Shown piece after piece: positions 18,455 through 27,523 of a stretch of DNA of 64,000 nt (position 1 is the first letter of the stretch; each line of letters begins with the position of its first letter). The notes beneath the pieces were generated by a model that searched no databases, was not told the origin of the DNA, and was given only the letters and a program-made list of their open reading frames with translations. Source of the stretch: Nisaea denitrificans DSM 18348. GTDB taxonomy: Bacteria > Pseudomonadota > Alphaproteobacteria > Thalassobaculales > Thalassobaculaceae. A program made the translations under genes and the position numbers. The stretch is from NCBI RefSeq assembly GCF_000426505.1, contig NZ_AUFM01000011.1, positions 1,612,001 through 1,676,000 of the forward strand. The letters run 5' to 3'.

Positions 18455-21128
18455 CGTCATAGTCCTCGTCGGCGTCCGGATCGTCGTCCATCGAGCCGTA
18501 CAACTCCTCCATCCAGACCTTGTTAGCAATCACCTCGATCTCAAAGTCGGCACCGTACAGGCCGTCAGGGAAGCTCAGCCCCCATGCGGGAACCCTGTAA
18601 CCTGCGAATGCAGAATTTTCGGTCGGTTCGAGAACATGAATCATCAACAGCGGCTTTTTACGGACCATGCGATAATGAACATCAGAGGGCTTTTTCTTTT
18701 TGGACTTGGCGTCCTCAGACGCCAGCTTCTCCGCGGCGGAAATCTGATCGTCTGTTAGGCCTAGCTTCTCATCGCCACGACTGGCGACGCGATATCCTGA
18801 AACCTGCCATTTATCAGGCGTGGCATCCTTTTCAGCAGTCCGGTCCTGTGCGCCAAGCCGATATGCTGCCGGGTCGCCAGGCCCTTTCGAAATAAGCAGA
18901 ACATCCGCTTTGGTGAATTTAGGTGCAATCTTGAGGAGGTACTCAACCGCATCGGCTTTCCGCTTTCTCGCGGATTTGTGCGCCTTGAACCGCAACAGAA
19001 ATTCATCGACTTTCGCGACATCAACGTCAGGAATAAACCATCCCTTTTCAGTCGGCTTCACTGTGCGGCCAAAACCGTCGCGCCAGTATTCCGCGATCAG
19101 TTCCTCGTTGTTCTGATTGATCGTAGGATCGAGAGGGAGCAACCAGCTTTCCTGAAGTGTGCCAGTCAGATTCTGGTTCAGAACGACCTTCTCGCCGCTG
19201 CGCATCTTGTTAGCGGCAGTCACCATCAGGCTGTCGGGGTGAGACTTCACGTAGAGGCCGAAATCCTGCGGACTCATGTCGGCCTGACGCATCCGCGTGA
19301 TCTGCTGACGCAGTTCCTCCGATGCCAGTGCAATGTGCTTATACCAGTTGATCGAGTCATTTGAGAGCCAGACCCGGCAGACATCCTCATAGCCCGGTCG
19401 ATAACCGAACCAGCGTCCCATCTGCATCAGCGTGTCGTACATCTTGGTGTTGCGGTACATGTAGCTGATTGTCAGCCCTTCAATCGTCAGGCCACGTGAC
19501 AGGCTGAGGCCGCCGATTGCGATGGCGGTCAGGCCTTTGTCATCCTTCTCGTACTTCGCGAAATCGAGAACCTCGTCGCTCTTGCTGTTGACCACATAGG
19601 TGCGCAGGGTTTCGAAGACGCCCCAGAGAGCCGCTTTAACTTCATCCCAAGAGTAATTCCTTCCGCCAAATTCGTCGGCGGCGAACTCGGCATCATACGT
19701 AGCGCGCAAACGTGCCATATGTTCGTTTTTCGATGACGCTGCTTCCGGCATCAAGTAATTGGCTTTCACGGCTTCCCGCATCCGGTCGAGACGCAGTCCG
19801 ATGAAGCTCCGCACTTCTTTCTGAACGGAGACGAAGCGGGACACGTTGATCAGCATGGAGCAGTGTTTCCGCTCCTGACCTCTGAGGTTGCGGATGGCTC
19901 GGGCGACAATGAACTGATCCAGCGCACGATAGAGGCTAGGTGGGAGTTCTGTGACCGGAAAGCCGTTCTTATGAGTGAACGGCAGGTAATCCTCGCAATC
20001 CACGACCTGCCGCAGGACCACACTGCTGCTCTCGTCGTTCAGGAAAACCTTGTCCGGCCCGAAATATGTGGTTGGCGCATCCAGAGAGTGAATGAAATCG
20101 CGCGGGAACAGCTCTTCGTAGGCGTCCTTGTCGAAAGCATCGGGGTCGATAAAAATGTTGGCGAACGGAGTGGCCGTATATCCCACGTAGCAGTTCTTGC
20201 TGAACAACCGCAGAATCTTCCTTATCCAAGCATTGGTAGCGGTCGGATTGATATCAGGCTTATTGGTGTTGATCGATGCGTTGTCAGCTTCGTCGTCGAT
20301 GACAAGCATAGGGATATCAGCAATGCGGTCGCGTCCTTTCGCGTTCAACTCCCGCAACCAAGTGTGTAGAGCTTCGAGAGTCTTCACATGCTTTTTGATG
20401 ACCAGAATGACAGGATTCTTGAAATCGTTCAGTTGCGCGCCGCTGACATTCGCGGTCTGCTTGTTGAAATCGGAGTATATGTTCGTGAGCGTGACAGGGT
20501 TCGGGTAATTTCTGTCCAGTCCTACACCGATGTTCACGCGATTTTCCGGGTCGCTGGAGCGTCCGACAAATCCCTCATCGACGCGCTGCTGGGTCTGCTT
20601 GCGCAGATTATTGTGAATGCCCGCAATGACGACGATGAACTTGTATCCGGCATCCGCAGCCTTCGCGATCACGCCCATGTAGTTGGCAGTCTTGCCAGAC
20701 TGGACATGACCGATGACAAGGCCACGGCGCTTCCATTCCCCTTCGCTGGTTGGGTCTTGGAGCAGGCCGAGAATTTTTGACCCGTCAGCGTTGAGAAGGG
20801 TGTTTACAACGGTCGGCTTCCAGCCTTGGCTGCGCAGATAGCCACCATAAGCATCTGTATAGATCGTGTCGATTTCGCGCTTGTGAATCCAGTCTTCATC
20901 GTGCGCGGCATCTACATCAATTAATGAGACGCCCGCGTTCATGCGCGACGGTATTGCCGTCTCGGCTTCAGTGATGATGTTTTGAAGGTCGCCGGAGTAA
21001 CCGAGCAGCGGCGCGAGGACGGCAGCCTTGGCCGTGATCTCGTCGCGTGCTGGCGGACCGTCCTGATCGTCGAATGCGCCGATCAGTGCAGCAAGAACAA
21101 TCTTCTCCTTATCACCCTGCGTACTCAA
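18447..21128 (-). CDS. Z1 domain protein, superfamily-II helicase-fold ATPase
   Basis: 893 residues. Walker A is GHVQSGKTANY (residues 140-150), Walker B/DEAD box LVIDDEAD (275-282) and motif III-like VGYTATPFANIF. The C-terminal RecA-like lobe has GGLSLSRGLTIEGL and MQMGRWFGYRPGY with a likely arginine finger. This is the Z1 family, known from R-M operons with MORC-like ATPases and probably a DNA translocase or remodeller. The start is a TTG at 21128 overlapping the upstream TGA (TTGA). The tail is very acidic (DDDPDADEDYDDE). Confidence 0.93.
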   Translation of the reverse strand: MSTQGDKEKIVLAALIGAFDDQDGPPARDEITAKAAVLAPLLGYSGDLQNIITEAETAIPSRMNAGVSLIDVDAAHDEDWIHKREIDTIYTDAYGGYLRSQGWKPTVVNTLLNADGSKILGLLQDPTSEGEWKRRGLVIGHVQSGKTANYMGVIAKAADAGYKFIVVIAGIHNNLRKQTQQRVDEGFVGRSSDPENRVNIGVGLDRNYPNPVTLTNIYSDFNKQTANVSGAQLNDFKNPVILVIKKHVKTLEALHTWLRELNAKGRDRIADIPMLVIDDEADNASINTNKPDINPTATNAWIRKILRLFSKNCYVGYTATPFANIFIDPDAFDKDAYEELFPRDFIHSLDAPTTYFGPDKVFLNDESSSVVLRQVVDCEDYLPFTHKNGFPVTELPPSLYRALDQFIVARAIRNLRGQERKHCSMLINVSRFVSVQKEVRSFIGLRLDRMREAVKANYLMPEAASSKNEHMARLRATYDAEFAADEFGGRNYSWDEVKAALWGVFETLRTYVVNSKSDEVLDFAKYEKDDKGLTAIAIGGLSLSRGLTIEGLTISYMYRNTKMYDTLMQMGRWFGYRPGYEDVCRVWLSNDSINWYKHIALASEELRQQITRMRQADMSPQDFGLYVKSHPDSLMVTAANKMRSGEKVVLNQNLTGTLQESWLLPLDPTINQNNEELIAEYWRDGFGRTVKPTEKGWFIPDVDVAKVDEFLLRFKAHKSARKRKADAVEYLLKIAPKFTKADVLLISKGPGDPAAYRLGAQDRTAEKDATPDKWQVSGYRVASRGDEKLGLTDDQISAAEKLASEDAKSKKKKPSDVHYRMVRKKPLLMIHVLEPTENSAFAGYRVPAWGLSFPDGLYGADFEIEVIANKVWMEELYGSMDDDPDADEDYDDE

Positions 21129-22600
21129 GCGAAGCCCCCCTGAATGTATTTCTCAACGATCTCCCCGTGATCGTCAAAAAGTCGCGTCGATCTGACAATA
21201 TCCCTGAATGCATCCGCATTCCCCGGCCCGTCACCCCACAGAGCACGTTTGAGGTCATCAAGGCGGTTCTTTACGTCATCGACTTGCGGAATCTGGCTCA
21301 CGTCACGGGGTTGCGTCGAATAATCCGAGTAGATCATCTCGATGGGCAGTGAAGCTGAAACTGCTTCCAGCAAAAAGTCGAGGTGACGCACGCCTTCGCT
21401 GTCCAGTTTCTGGTGCAGGCGTTGTGTCAGCGGATGTGTCCTGTTCAGGGCATACCGGATGCCGATCTTGTCGGCATATCGCTCCCATAGCGGCGCAGTA
21501 ACCTCTTGAAAGAGCTTCTGACCGCGCCCCCGGTGAACGGTCGTGCTTGCACCTGAGACCTGCGCGATAATCTGCCGGAGCCGTTCCCTTACTGGCAGCG
21601 GCGGACGGGATCGCGACTTCTTGATATCAATGGTCCACGCTTCATCGAGGCTGTTTGGAAAGTCGATCTGGACGCGGGCCAGCTTGGTAGCTTCCCCCTT
21701 CGGTATCAGCCGAAACCAGTCACCCCACGCCATCAGCCTGCCGTTTCGGTAGATGTAGGCCCCCTGATTGGAGATGAAATCACTGCGGGTCTGATAGAAA
21801 TCGTATTCGCGGGCAGACAGGTTCGAATGGTGTGGAAGGATGTACGGTTGCAGATGCACCGCTGCCGATCCGATCCGCACAATCTCTTCCGGCAGATGTC
21901 TGGTATGAGTGTTTTTACGGCAGAATGGGTCAAAGGCTTCGACCGGATGTCCGTTCACCGTGATCGCGATGCGGCTCCGGCCTCGGATTTCACCGGCCAG
22001 AAAACGGTGGAAGACGAGCGCTAGATGCTTCTCCAGAACATCCAGCTTCTCATTTACAATCGCATCTCGGCGGTTGCCGGTTTCATCCTCCAGCAGGCGG
22101 TCCAACTCCCGCCAGATGACAGCGGTCCCGCGCTCGCCGAGACGGTTAACGTATGGGAGTGCTTGGATATCGTCATCCTCCAGAACACTTAATATCCAGT
22201 CGTCAGCGGCGTCTATGACATCCAGGTTCCACTCTGCCCCTGAGAGAATACCGCTTTTCGCGCTGACGACTGTCAGGGAACGGCATTGGGAAAATGATGC
22301 TGTTTTCAGTCCGAGGCCAAACCGCCCGAGATCGTGAGGCGTCCGCTCCTCGCGTGGATTAACCGTACCATGCCGCATGGCGGCGAGAAGTTCAGCCGCG
22401 TCCATTCCGCGACCATCATCAAGAATTACGAGGACGGGTTCCGCAGCCGAAGTATCATAGAAAATGTCGATCGTGGCAGCATCGGCCGAGATGCTGTTGT
22501 CGATCAGGTCGGCGACCGCCGCCTCCAGAGAATAGCCCAGATCGCGCATCGATGCCGACAGACACGCCGCGCTTGGCGGGAGTGGAATGTTTCGTGCCAT
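21125..22600 (-). CDS. GHKL ATPase, MORC/MutL-like, of the defence operon
   Basis: 491 residues with an HSP90/MutL-type ATP-binding domain at the N-terminus: the N-box with catalytic Glu and metal Asn in EAAVADLIDNSIS (26-38), DDGRGMD (61-67, motif DxGxG/M) and the ATP lid GRFGLGLKTASFS (92-104). An S5-like transducer region should follow at about 220-340. Such proteins are the prokaryotic relatives of MORC ATPases described in restriction-modification operons; ATP-driven dimerisation on DNA is expected. The start overlaps the Vsr stop by one base (TGATG). Confidence 0.92.
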   Translation of the reverse strand: MARNIPLPPSAACLSASMRDLGYSLEAAVADLIDNSISADAATIDIFYDTSAAEPVLVILDDGRGMDAAELLAAMRHGTVNPREERTPHDLGRFGLGLKTASFSQCRSLTVVSAKSGILSGAEWNLDVIDAADDWILSVLEDDDIQALPYVNRLGERGTAVIWRELDRLLEDETGNRRDAIVNEKLDVLEKHLALVFHRFLAGEIRGRSRIAITVNGHPVEAFDPFCRKNTHTRHLPEEIVRIGSAAVHLQPYILPHHSNLSAREYDFYQTRSDFISNQGAYIYRNGRLMAWGDWFRLIPKGEATKLARVQIDFPNSLDEAWTIDIKKSRSRPPLPVRERLRQIIAQVSGASTTVHRGRGQKLFQEVTAPLWERYADKIGIRYALNRTHPLTQRLHQKLDSEGVRHLDFLLEAVSASLPIEMIYSDYSTQPRDVSQIPQVDDVKNRLDDLKRALWGDGPGNADAFRDIVRSTRLFDDHGEIVEKYIQGGFA

Positions 22601-23019
22601 CAGGTGGCCTCGCGAATATTGCGGGAGAGTCTTTCCACTACACTAGGCGCGTCGCTTTTGAGCTCGCACTCCCAGACCGTGAAGACGGTCCATCCTGCCA
22701 CCTGTAGAGCAACCCGGTTGCGCTCATCCCTGCTCACATTGGAATCGAATTTCGCCTGCCAGAACTCCGGTCTGGTCGAAGGCATGGTAGCGTTACGACA
22801 CCCAGAATGCCGGTGCCAAAAGCAACCGTGAACAAAGATTGCAGCGCGGTATTTCGGTAGGATGATGTCGGGCCTGCCGGGAAGCTCTCTCGCATGGAGC
22901 CTGAACCGGAAACCGGCACGATGCAGGAGTGAGCGCAACTGCAACTCCGGACCAGTATTCTGACCCTTGATGCGGGACATATTCCAGCTTCTTCGCTCGC
23001 GCGTGATGGTGTCAGCCAT
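22600..23019 (-). CDS. vsr: Very short patch repair-type endonuclease (Vsr)
   Basis: 139 residues, usual length for Vsr. The catalytic Asp is D51 in GRPDIILPKY, and F67/W68 and H69 lie in HGCFWHRHSGC; these positions agree with E. coli Vsr numbering, including the aromatic pair that intercalates at a T:G mismatch. Beside a C5-cytosine methylase it would nick T:G mismatches arising from 5mC deamination. Inside a six-gene defence operon it may instead serve as a cleavage subunit. It overlaps both neighbours by one base. Confidence 0.95.
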   Translation of the reverse strand: MADTITRERRSWNMSRIKGQNTGPELQLRSLLHRAGFRFRLHARELPGRPDIILPKYRAAIFVHGCFWHRHSGCRNATMPSTRPEFWQAKFDSNVSRDERNRVALQVAGWTVFTVWECELKSDAPSVVERLSRNIREAT

Positions 23020-24635
23020 CAGTCGTCAAGCCGGACGGCATCGAGCACTTCCGCCACAATTTCCGCGATCTGTTTTGCAAGCTGGGGCGGAACAGCGTTT
23101 CCGACCTGATGATACTGAGCCGTGCGCGGCCCCGCAAAAAAGTAGTTGTCGGGGAAGGTCTGAAGGCGCGCCGCCTCCCGCACGGTGAGACTGCGGCACT
23201 GCGCAGGGTCATAATGGATAAAATAGTGACCATCCTTGGAGATATGGGACGTAATGGTGCTCGAAACCTGATCAGCGAGTTGCACTCTGAAGCGATCTGA
23301 AAACATCTTGCCTGTACGGCCAAGCTCGACATTTCGATGCTCCGGCAGCAGTCCCTCCGGGAAGTCTGCCAATTTGGGGCTACGTCCTGCCTTCTGCGCA
23401 AAGGTGGCAGCGAAGAGATACCGCCTAAGATCAGAGCCCATATGGCTGCGCGCTTCATGTGCTGTTAGCACCGAAAGCCGGTCGTCATAGAGACTGCGCA
23501 ACACATCATGTACTGGCCTGCGCATACGATAGAGCGTGGACGAAACTGCACTGGGCGATTTCACTTTGATCAGATTGTGGAAATCAAATGCTTGGGCGAC
23601 TTCGCTAGCGTGGGAGGCACCGTTCAATTGACGGCGAACATCCATGCTCGAAATGGCCCGCAATTCATCCAGCCATGCCACCGCACTGTCAGTCGCCTTT
23701 GATAGGCCGCTACGTATGGATGGGAGTGATCCTATCGTCTCTTGGACGGTCGGTGCCGTCATCTTTTTCAACAGGCCGGGACGGACCTTCAGGTCGCTCC
23801 GGATGCCGACAATGAACATGCGATGCCGAGCCTGCGGGATGCCGTGTTCTTCGGCGCGGACAACAAACAGGCGAGGGTCCACTTCCTCATCCGCTATGTC
23901 CTCTTCGGTGAGGGAATATAACCTATAAGCCAGATCGCTTGGAGCGCCTGGGATGGCTGTGCTTGGACGGGAGAGATCGCGGGCAATACGCGTGATCGCC
24001 GATCTGCCTTCTATGGTCGCAGAAAGCAGGCCTTTGACATTCTCCATCACGAACACCGGCGGACGGTGGTCGGCGATGATCCGTAGGTATTCGAGATAGA
24101 GAGTGTGCTTCTCGTCATGCTCGAATTTGGGATCACCCTTCATGCGCGATCGGCCGACCAGAGAATATGCCTGACATGGAGGGCCTCCGATAAGCGCCCA
24201 TCGCCGATTCCCACCAATCCGCTCTCGGACAATCCCATGCACTTTCGCATGAGATTCAAAGCCTAACGAAATCCGCAGAGCGGAAGATGCTGCATCGCGG
24301 TGTGCGTCTGGATAGCGCTGGTAAAGTTGCTCACAGGAGATATCTCCGGCGAGAAACGCATAATAAGGGTCGGGCGCTTCGCCTTCCGGGAATTGCCTGA
24401 TGAAGTGTCGCAGAAGAAGAGTCTGATGCGCGAAATCGTCCCGCTCGATCGATACGGCACTGGTGAAGCGCGGACGCCCTTTCTCGTCAACGCTTGAGGC
24501 GAACCCTTCTCCTAGGCCACCTGGCCCTGCAAACAGATCGACCACCGGGTAGGAGTGGAATCGCTGTTGGACCTGGCTCTTGGATGCGCTCCCTCTCATC
24601 AATAAGTCCGTTCTGGTTCGCTCCCCTACGTACAT
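23019..24635 (-). CDS. dcm: DNA (cytosine-5-)-methyltransferase
   Basis: 538 residues with the ordered C5-methylase motifs: motif I PVVDLFAGPGGLGEGF (30-45), motif IV GGPPCQAYSLVGRSR with catalytic C154, motif VI MENVKGLL (197-204), motif VIII QARHRMFIVG, and motifs IX/X RSLTVREAARLQTFPDNY and YHQVGNAVPP. A long target-recognition region lies between VIII and IX (about 270-450). It is the first gene of the operon and likely marks host DNA so the downstream module can recognise unmethylated phage DNA. Recognition sequence cannot be read. A second ATG 12 codons in is also possible. Confidence 0.94.
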   Translation of the reverse strand: MYVGERTRTDLLMRGSASKSQVQQRFHSYPVVDLFAGPGGLGEGFASSVDEKGRPRFTSAVSIERDDFAHQTLLLRHFIRQFPEGEAPDPYYAFLAGDISCEQLYQRYPDAHRDAASSALRISLGFESHAKVHGIVRERIGGNRRWALIGGPPCQAYSLVGRSRMKGDPKFEHDEKHTLYLEYLRIIADHRPPVFVMENVKGLLSATIEGRSAITRIARDLSRPSTAIPGAPSDLAYRLYSLTEEDIADEEVDPRLFVVRAEEHGIPQARHRMFIVGIRSDLKVRPGLLKKMTAPTVQETIGSLPSIRSGLSKATDSAVAWLDELRAISSMDVRRQLNGASHASEVAQAFDFHNLIKVKSPSAVSSTLYRMRRPVHDVLRSLYDDRLSVLTAHEARSHMGSDLRRYLFAATFAQKAGRSPKLADFPEGLLPEHRNVELGRTGKMFSDRFRVQLADQVSSTITSHISKDGHYFIHYDPAQCRSLTVREAARLQTFPDNYFFAGPRTAQYHQVGNAVPPQLAKQIAEIVAEVLDAVRLDD

Positions 24636-24650
24636 GCTTATCTAAGCCCT

Positions 24651-24829
24651 CTACTGTCCTGTGATGTTCAGCAGGTGCTTGCCATAACTGGGGGCACTGG
24701 AAAGCCTCTGAAACTCTTCGACACTCAAAACTACTACAACTGGTCGCCCGTACTTCTCAACTTGAACTGGTTCCGCTCTCGCTTGCTCGATCAACTGTCC
24801 GAAACTATTTTAGCGTCCTGAGCAGACAT
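24651..24829 (-). pseudogene. Frameshifted Phd/YefM-type antitoxin remnant
   Basis: From ATG at 24829 the minus strand reads MSAQDAKIVSDS and stops. In the next frame it reads FGQLIEQARAEP, then VEKYGRPVVVVLSVEEFQRL, ending in TAG at 24653-24651. Together this is a Phd-type antitoxin (MSAxDAKNxFGQL... pattern) broken by loss of one base in the A-run after the GACGCT codons. No partner toxin is present; the methylase gene starts 15 bases after the stop. Either a decayed gene or a sequencing error. Confidence 0.7.
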
Positions 24830-24993
24830 TATTTTCGTGCGATTTTAGCAATTCTGCTCTCGCCCGCAACGAGGCCGAATGATTGACGCTCTGGACGTGC
24901 TTCAACGGATTCTCGCTGAGCTAGGGAAAGTATGATGTCACCAAAATTAGAGCCTATTGACGGATAGCAGCATCGGACGTGGTCGATGCGTGG

Positions 24994-26763
24994 TTAGAAG
25001 GGAACCGTCTCAATGTAGCCGAGAATCGGGTGAGGTATCTCGCCCGTAACCGGGTGACGTTCTAGCTTCGTCGTCGTACGTTGGATCTGGTTATCAGAGA
25101 GAGATGGGAATAGATCAGTCAGGCCGGTTTGGCCCGGAACTGTGTCCCTACGGGACCGGTCTTTGATCTCGCTCAGACCGGGCTTGCGCCCTGCCTCCGC
25201 CTGCGGCTCTGCCCTCGGTGCAGAAGAATTAGGCGAAAGCCCCCCCTGAGGGGCTACTACCTGATAGACACCGTTTTGCACCATGGCGTCAGGATGGCGA
25301 TCAAGCCGCTCGCAAAGCTCCTTCCAGCGCCCCTTGACGGTGCGCAGAGACACGCCTGAGGCTTCGCTCAGAGCCTGCTGGGTGATGCTTCCACCCTGCT
25401 CGAGGAGCTTCTGCAGGCCATCGTCGATTTTGCCGTCAGTGCGTCTCCTATTCTTCCTACCGCTCCACGGCCCGGCCATCTGTTGCTTCTGCCGGGTCGT
25501 CAGGCGAGTCTCATCGAGACGCATGGCGCCTCGGTCAATGTCACCGCCGCGCGCGGGGGAATAGTGGTTCCACGTCCACTTCCAGATTTGACGCAAGGTA
25601 GGCAAGACATCCTGCTTCCAGCGTAGGCCGTTGACATTCGCCTGAAGCCCGGCCTCCTCGACAACCTGCCAGAAGGTCTCCATCGCCCCGTTTTGCCGGT
25701 GCCACTCGACGAGCGGGCGGACGTAATAGCTGACGGTCCAAAACAGATCCTCGTTCCGGCCAACAGTGCCTTCGACAAGCTTAAGGCGACGCTCCCGACG
25801 CGCGCCCGCCTTGTAGAACGGCTTCACCACGCTCCAGATCTGGCGGATATCGACAGCCTTACCATTGAGGGGAAACGTCTTCCAGGCGTCGTGCAGCGGA
25901 TTCTTCGTTAGAGCACCGATGGCATAGCCGAAATCACCATTCATGGCCGTGACAAGGGCATCGTAGGTGTTCTGGGCGAACCGCTGGGCCTTCGCCGAGG
26001 CGCCAGCCCGACGATCGACCGGCGTCTTCAACATCCATGCGATGTGATATCTTCCACTCTTGGGGCTGGCTGAGATCCACGTCGGAGACGGCAGGCCAAG
26101 CTTGAGCCATCGGTCGAGGTCATCGTGGTCGCAATCGACCACGAAGAAATTCATATAATCAGCGGTGTTAACGGCGAGATAGCGCCTGTGAACCGCGTAC
26201 TTTAGGGCCTCTACCCAACTTTCCTTTTTCTCGCCCTTTATGTCGTTCGCAACCAGAGGCTTGCCAGGAATACGGGGAAGAATCTTCTCACCAAGCTCGA
26301 CGATTTCCTTTTCGCAGACGCCAAAGAACAGAGTTTCGAGCGCGCTGTCCAACGACGATCGGTAGAAGCCTTTCTTCGTCAGACGACCTGGAAGGACGCG
26401 TACGGTGACACCTCTAGGACGAGAGATGTGCAGCTTCCCATTTCTGAAAGAACACGGGAGCCAGCGCTTCCGCACGTCGCGACGCGGGAACTCGACGACG
26501 ACATCGTCCGTAGAGTCATCATTCGCCGCATCAACCGACGAAGAACGTCGCCCGCGCGTAAGAATATTGCGCGCCGAATAAGCATTAGGTAAAATATTAA
26601 TAGAAGTAGCGGCTGAATTCATTTCGTGACCCATTCGGCTGCTGGCGAAGAGACTGCAATCCCTGCGCACAGGTGGCTTCCCAGAATTTGGAAAGGGCTC
26701 GGCTGACAACCGGGCTTTTTTCATTGTGTAGAATCGGGATTTCGGAAAACAAGGATCTTGCAC
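24994..26763 (-). CDS. rep: Plasmid-type replication initiator (ColE2-like replicase/primase)
   Basis: 589 residues as an open frame. Residues 200-300 carry MNFFVVDCDHDDLDRWLKLG then PSPTWISASPKSGRYHIAWML, the acidic-pair and N/S-xK/NGR-H signature of the ColE2-type plasmid replicase family. A PriCT-like helical region follows, and a helix-turn-helix-like segment (SITQQALSEASGVSLRTVKG) lies near 460. It would prime or initiate element replication. The start is uncertain: GTG 26763, ATG 26724, ATG 26634 and ATG 26622 are all in frame and none has a good ribosome site; conserved sequence clearly starts by about residue 95. It is the only replication gene in the island. Confidence 0.72.
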   Translation of the reverse strand: MQDPCFPKSRFYTMKKARLSAEPFPNSGKPPVRRDCSLFASSRMGHEMNSAATSINILPNAYSARNILTRGRRSSSVDAANDDSTDDVVVEFPRRDVRKRWLPCSFRNGKLHISRPRGVTVRVLPGRLTKKGFYRSSLDSALETLFFGVCEKEIVELGEKILPRIPGKPLVANDIKGEKKESWVEALKYAVHRRYLAVNTADYMNFFVVDCDHDDLDRWLKLGLPSPTWISASPKSGRYHIAWMLKTPVDRRAGASAKAQRFAQNTYDALVTAMNGDFGYAIGALTKNPLHDAWKTFPLNGKAVDIRQIWSVVKPFYKAGARRERRLKLVEGTVGRNEDLFWTVSYYVRPLVEWHRQNGAMETFWQVVEEAGLQANVNGLRWKQDVLPTLRQIWKWTWNHYSPARGGDIDRGAMRLDETRLTTRQKQQMAGPWSGRKNRRRTDGKIDDGLQKLLEQGGSITQQALSEASGVSLRTVKGRWKELCERLDRHPDAMVQNGVYQVVAPQGGLSPNSSAPRAEPQAEAGRKPGLSEIKDRSRRDTVPGQTGLTDLFPSLSDNQIQRTTTKLERHPVTGEIPHPILGYIETVPF

Positions 26764-26943
26764 TGATTCAACGAATATTTATGAGCAATGGGGAGATTTT
26801 CTAACAAACTCCCTTTCCCTTCTTGATTCCCGTCAAATTATTTTCCGCTTGATCACACCCCACCAATGGCGAGCGCGCTACCCCCTCAAGGGGTTCTGCT
26901 CCGGCTCCGCCGGACGCTTCGCTGCGCAGCCTTCGTCACGAAC

Positions 26944-26977
26944 CCTGTCCCGGTCTGGGTTTCCAGACCGGGACAGG
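26944..26977. repeat. Perfect 15-bp inverted repeat with 4-base loop
   Basis: Arms CCTGTCCCGGTCTGG and CCAGACCGGGACAGG around GTTT, just downstream of the stop of the 73-residue gene and upstream of rep. Very stable as RNA. No T-run follows on the minus strand, so it may be a Rho-assisted terminator, a processing site, or an origin-linked hairpin for the replicase. Confidence 0.6.
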
Positions 26978-26989
26978 AAATGGCCATGT

Positions 26990-27211
26990 CTAATCCGAGA
27001 CGTCGGGGTAGACGCGCCGGAAGACCTGGAAAAGCTCTGCTTGAACCTCGTCCGGACCAAGCCAGCCGTCGCGAAGCGCCACGTGGGCGCCGCGCAGGTA
27101 AGCTTCTTCATCCCCGCATTCGAGCGCCTTTGCCAAGACGCCATGGTAATACTCGCCCCAGTTCTGACAGGAATCGTAAATCGCATCGTAGTGATACAGG
27201 TGAAATGACAT
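26990..27211 (-). CDS. Small hypothetical protein of the island
   Basis: 73 residues, MSFHLYHYDAIYDSCQNW..., acidic, with no recognised domain. AAGGAGG sits five bases before the ATG at 27211, one of the best ribosome sites in the window, which supports a real gene. It follows two other small genes on the same strand with a 21-base gap. Function unknown. Confidence 0.7.
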   Translation of the reverse strand: MSFHLYHYDAIYDSCQNWGEYYHGVLAKALECGDEEAYLRGAHVALRDGWLGPDEVQAELFQVFRRVYPDVSD

Positions 27212-27232
27212 CTCGCCCTCCTTTCCGGCAAA

Positions 27233-27523
27233 TCAGCTGACCAACGCCCAACCACTGGGATCGTCCATCTCCTCGATCTCAATCTTGGTCCAATTCCGCG
27301 AAACGTTAATGCTGTCGGCAAAACGGAGCCCAGCGATTGCTCCCACCTCTCCCGTCTCCGGGTTTGGCAGAATGAGATCAGCGAGATGTTCCGGGTCGTT
27401 GCTGGTTTTCAAACACTCCTTCGCTGCGCGAAGAACCTTGGCGCCGATCTGGCTTCTGGTGATGTCGCTCCGCTGACCGTCCGCTCCGAGCCAGAAAACT
27501 CGCATCATTCTATCAACGCGCAT
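27233..27523 (-). CDS. Small hypothetical protein of the island
   Basis: 96 residues, MRVDRMMRVFWLGADGQ..., ending IEEMDDPSGWALVS. The frame is open far upstream, but the ATG at 27523 has GAGGAG seven bases before it and overlaps the end of the preceding gene by 11 bases, so I start it there. No recognised domain; probably an element-maintenance or regulatory accessory protein, but this is only from context. Confidence 0.7.
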   Translation of the reverse strand: MRVDRMMRVFWLGADGQRSDITRSQIGAKVLRAAKECLKTSNDPEHLADLILPNPETGEVGAIAGLRFADSINVSRNWTKIEIEEMDDPSGWALVS

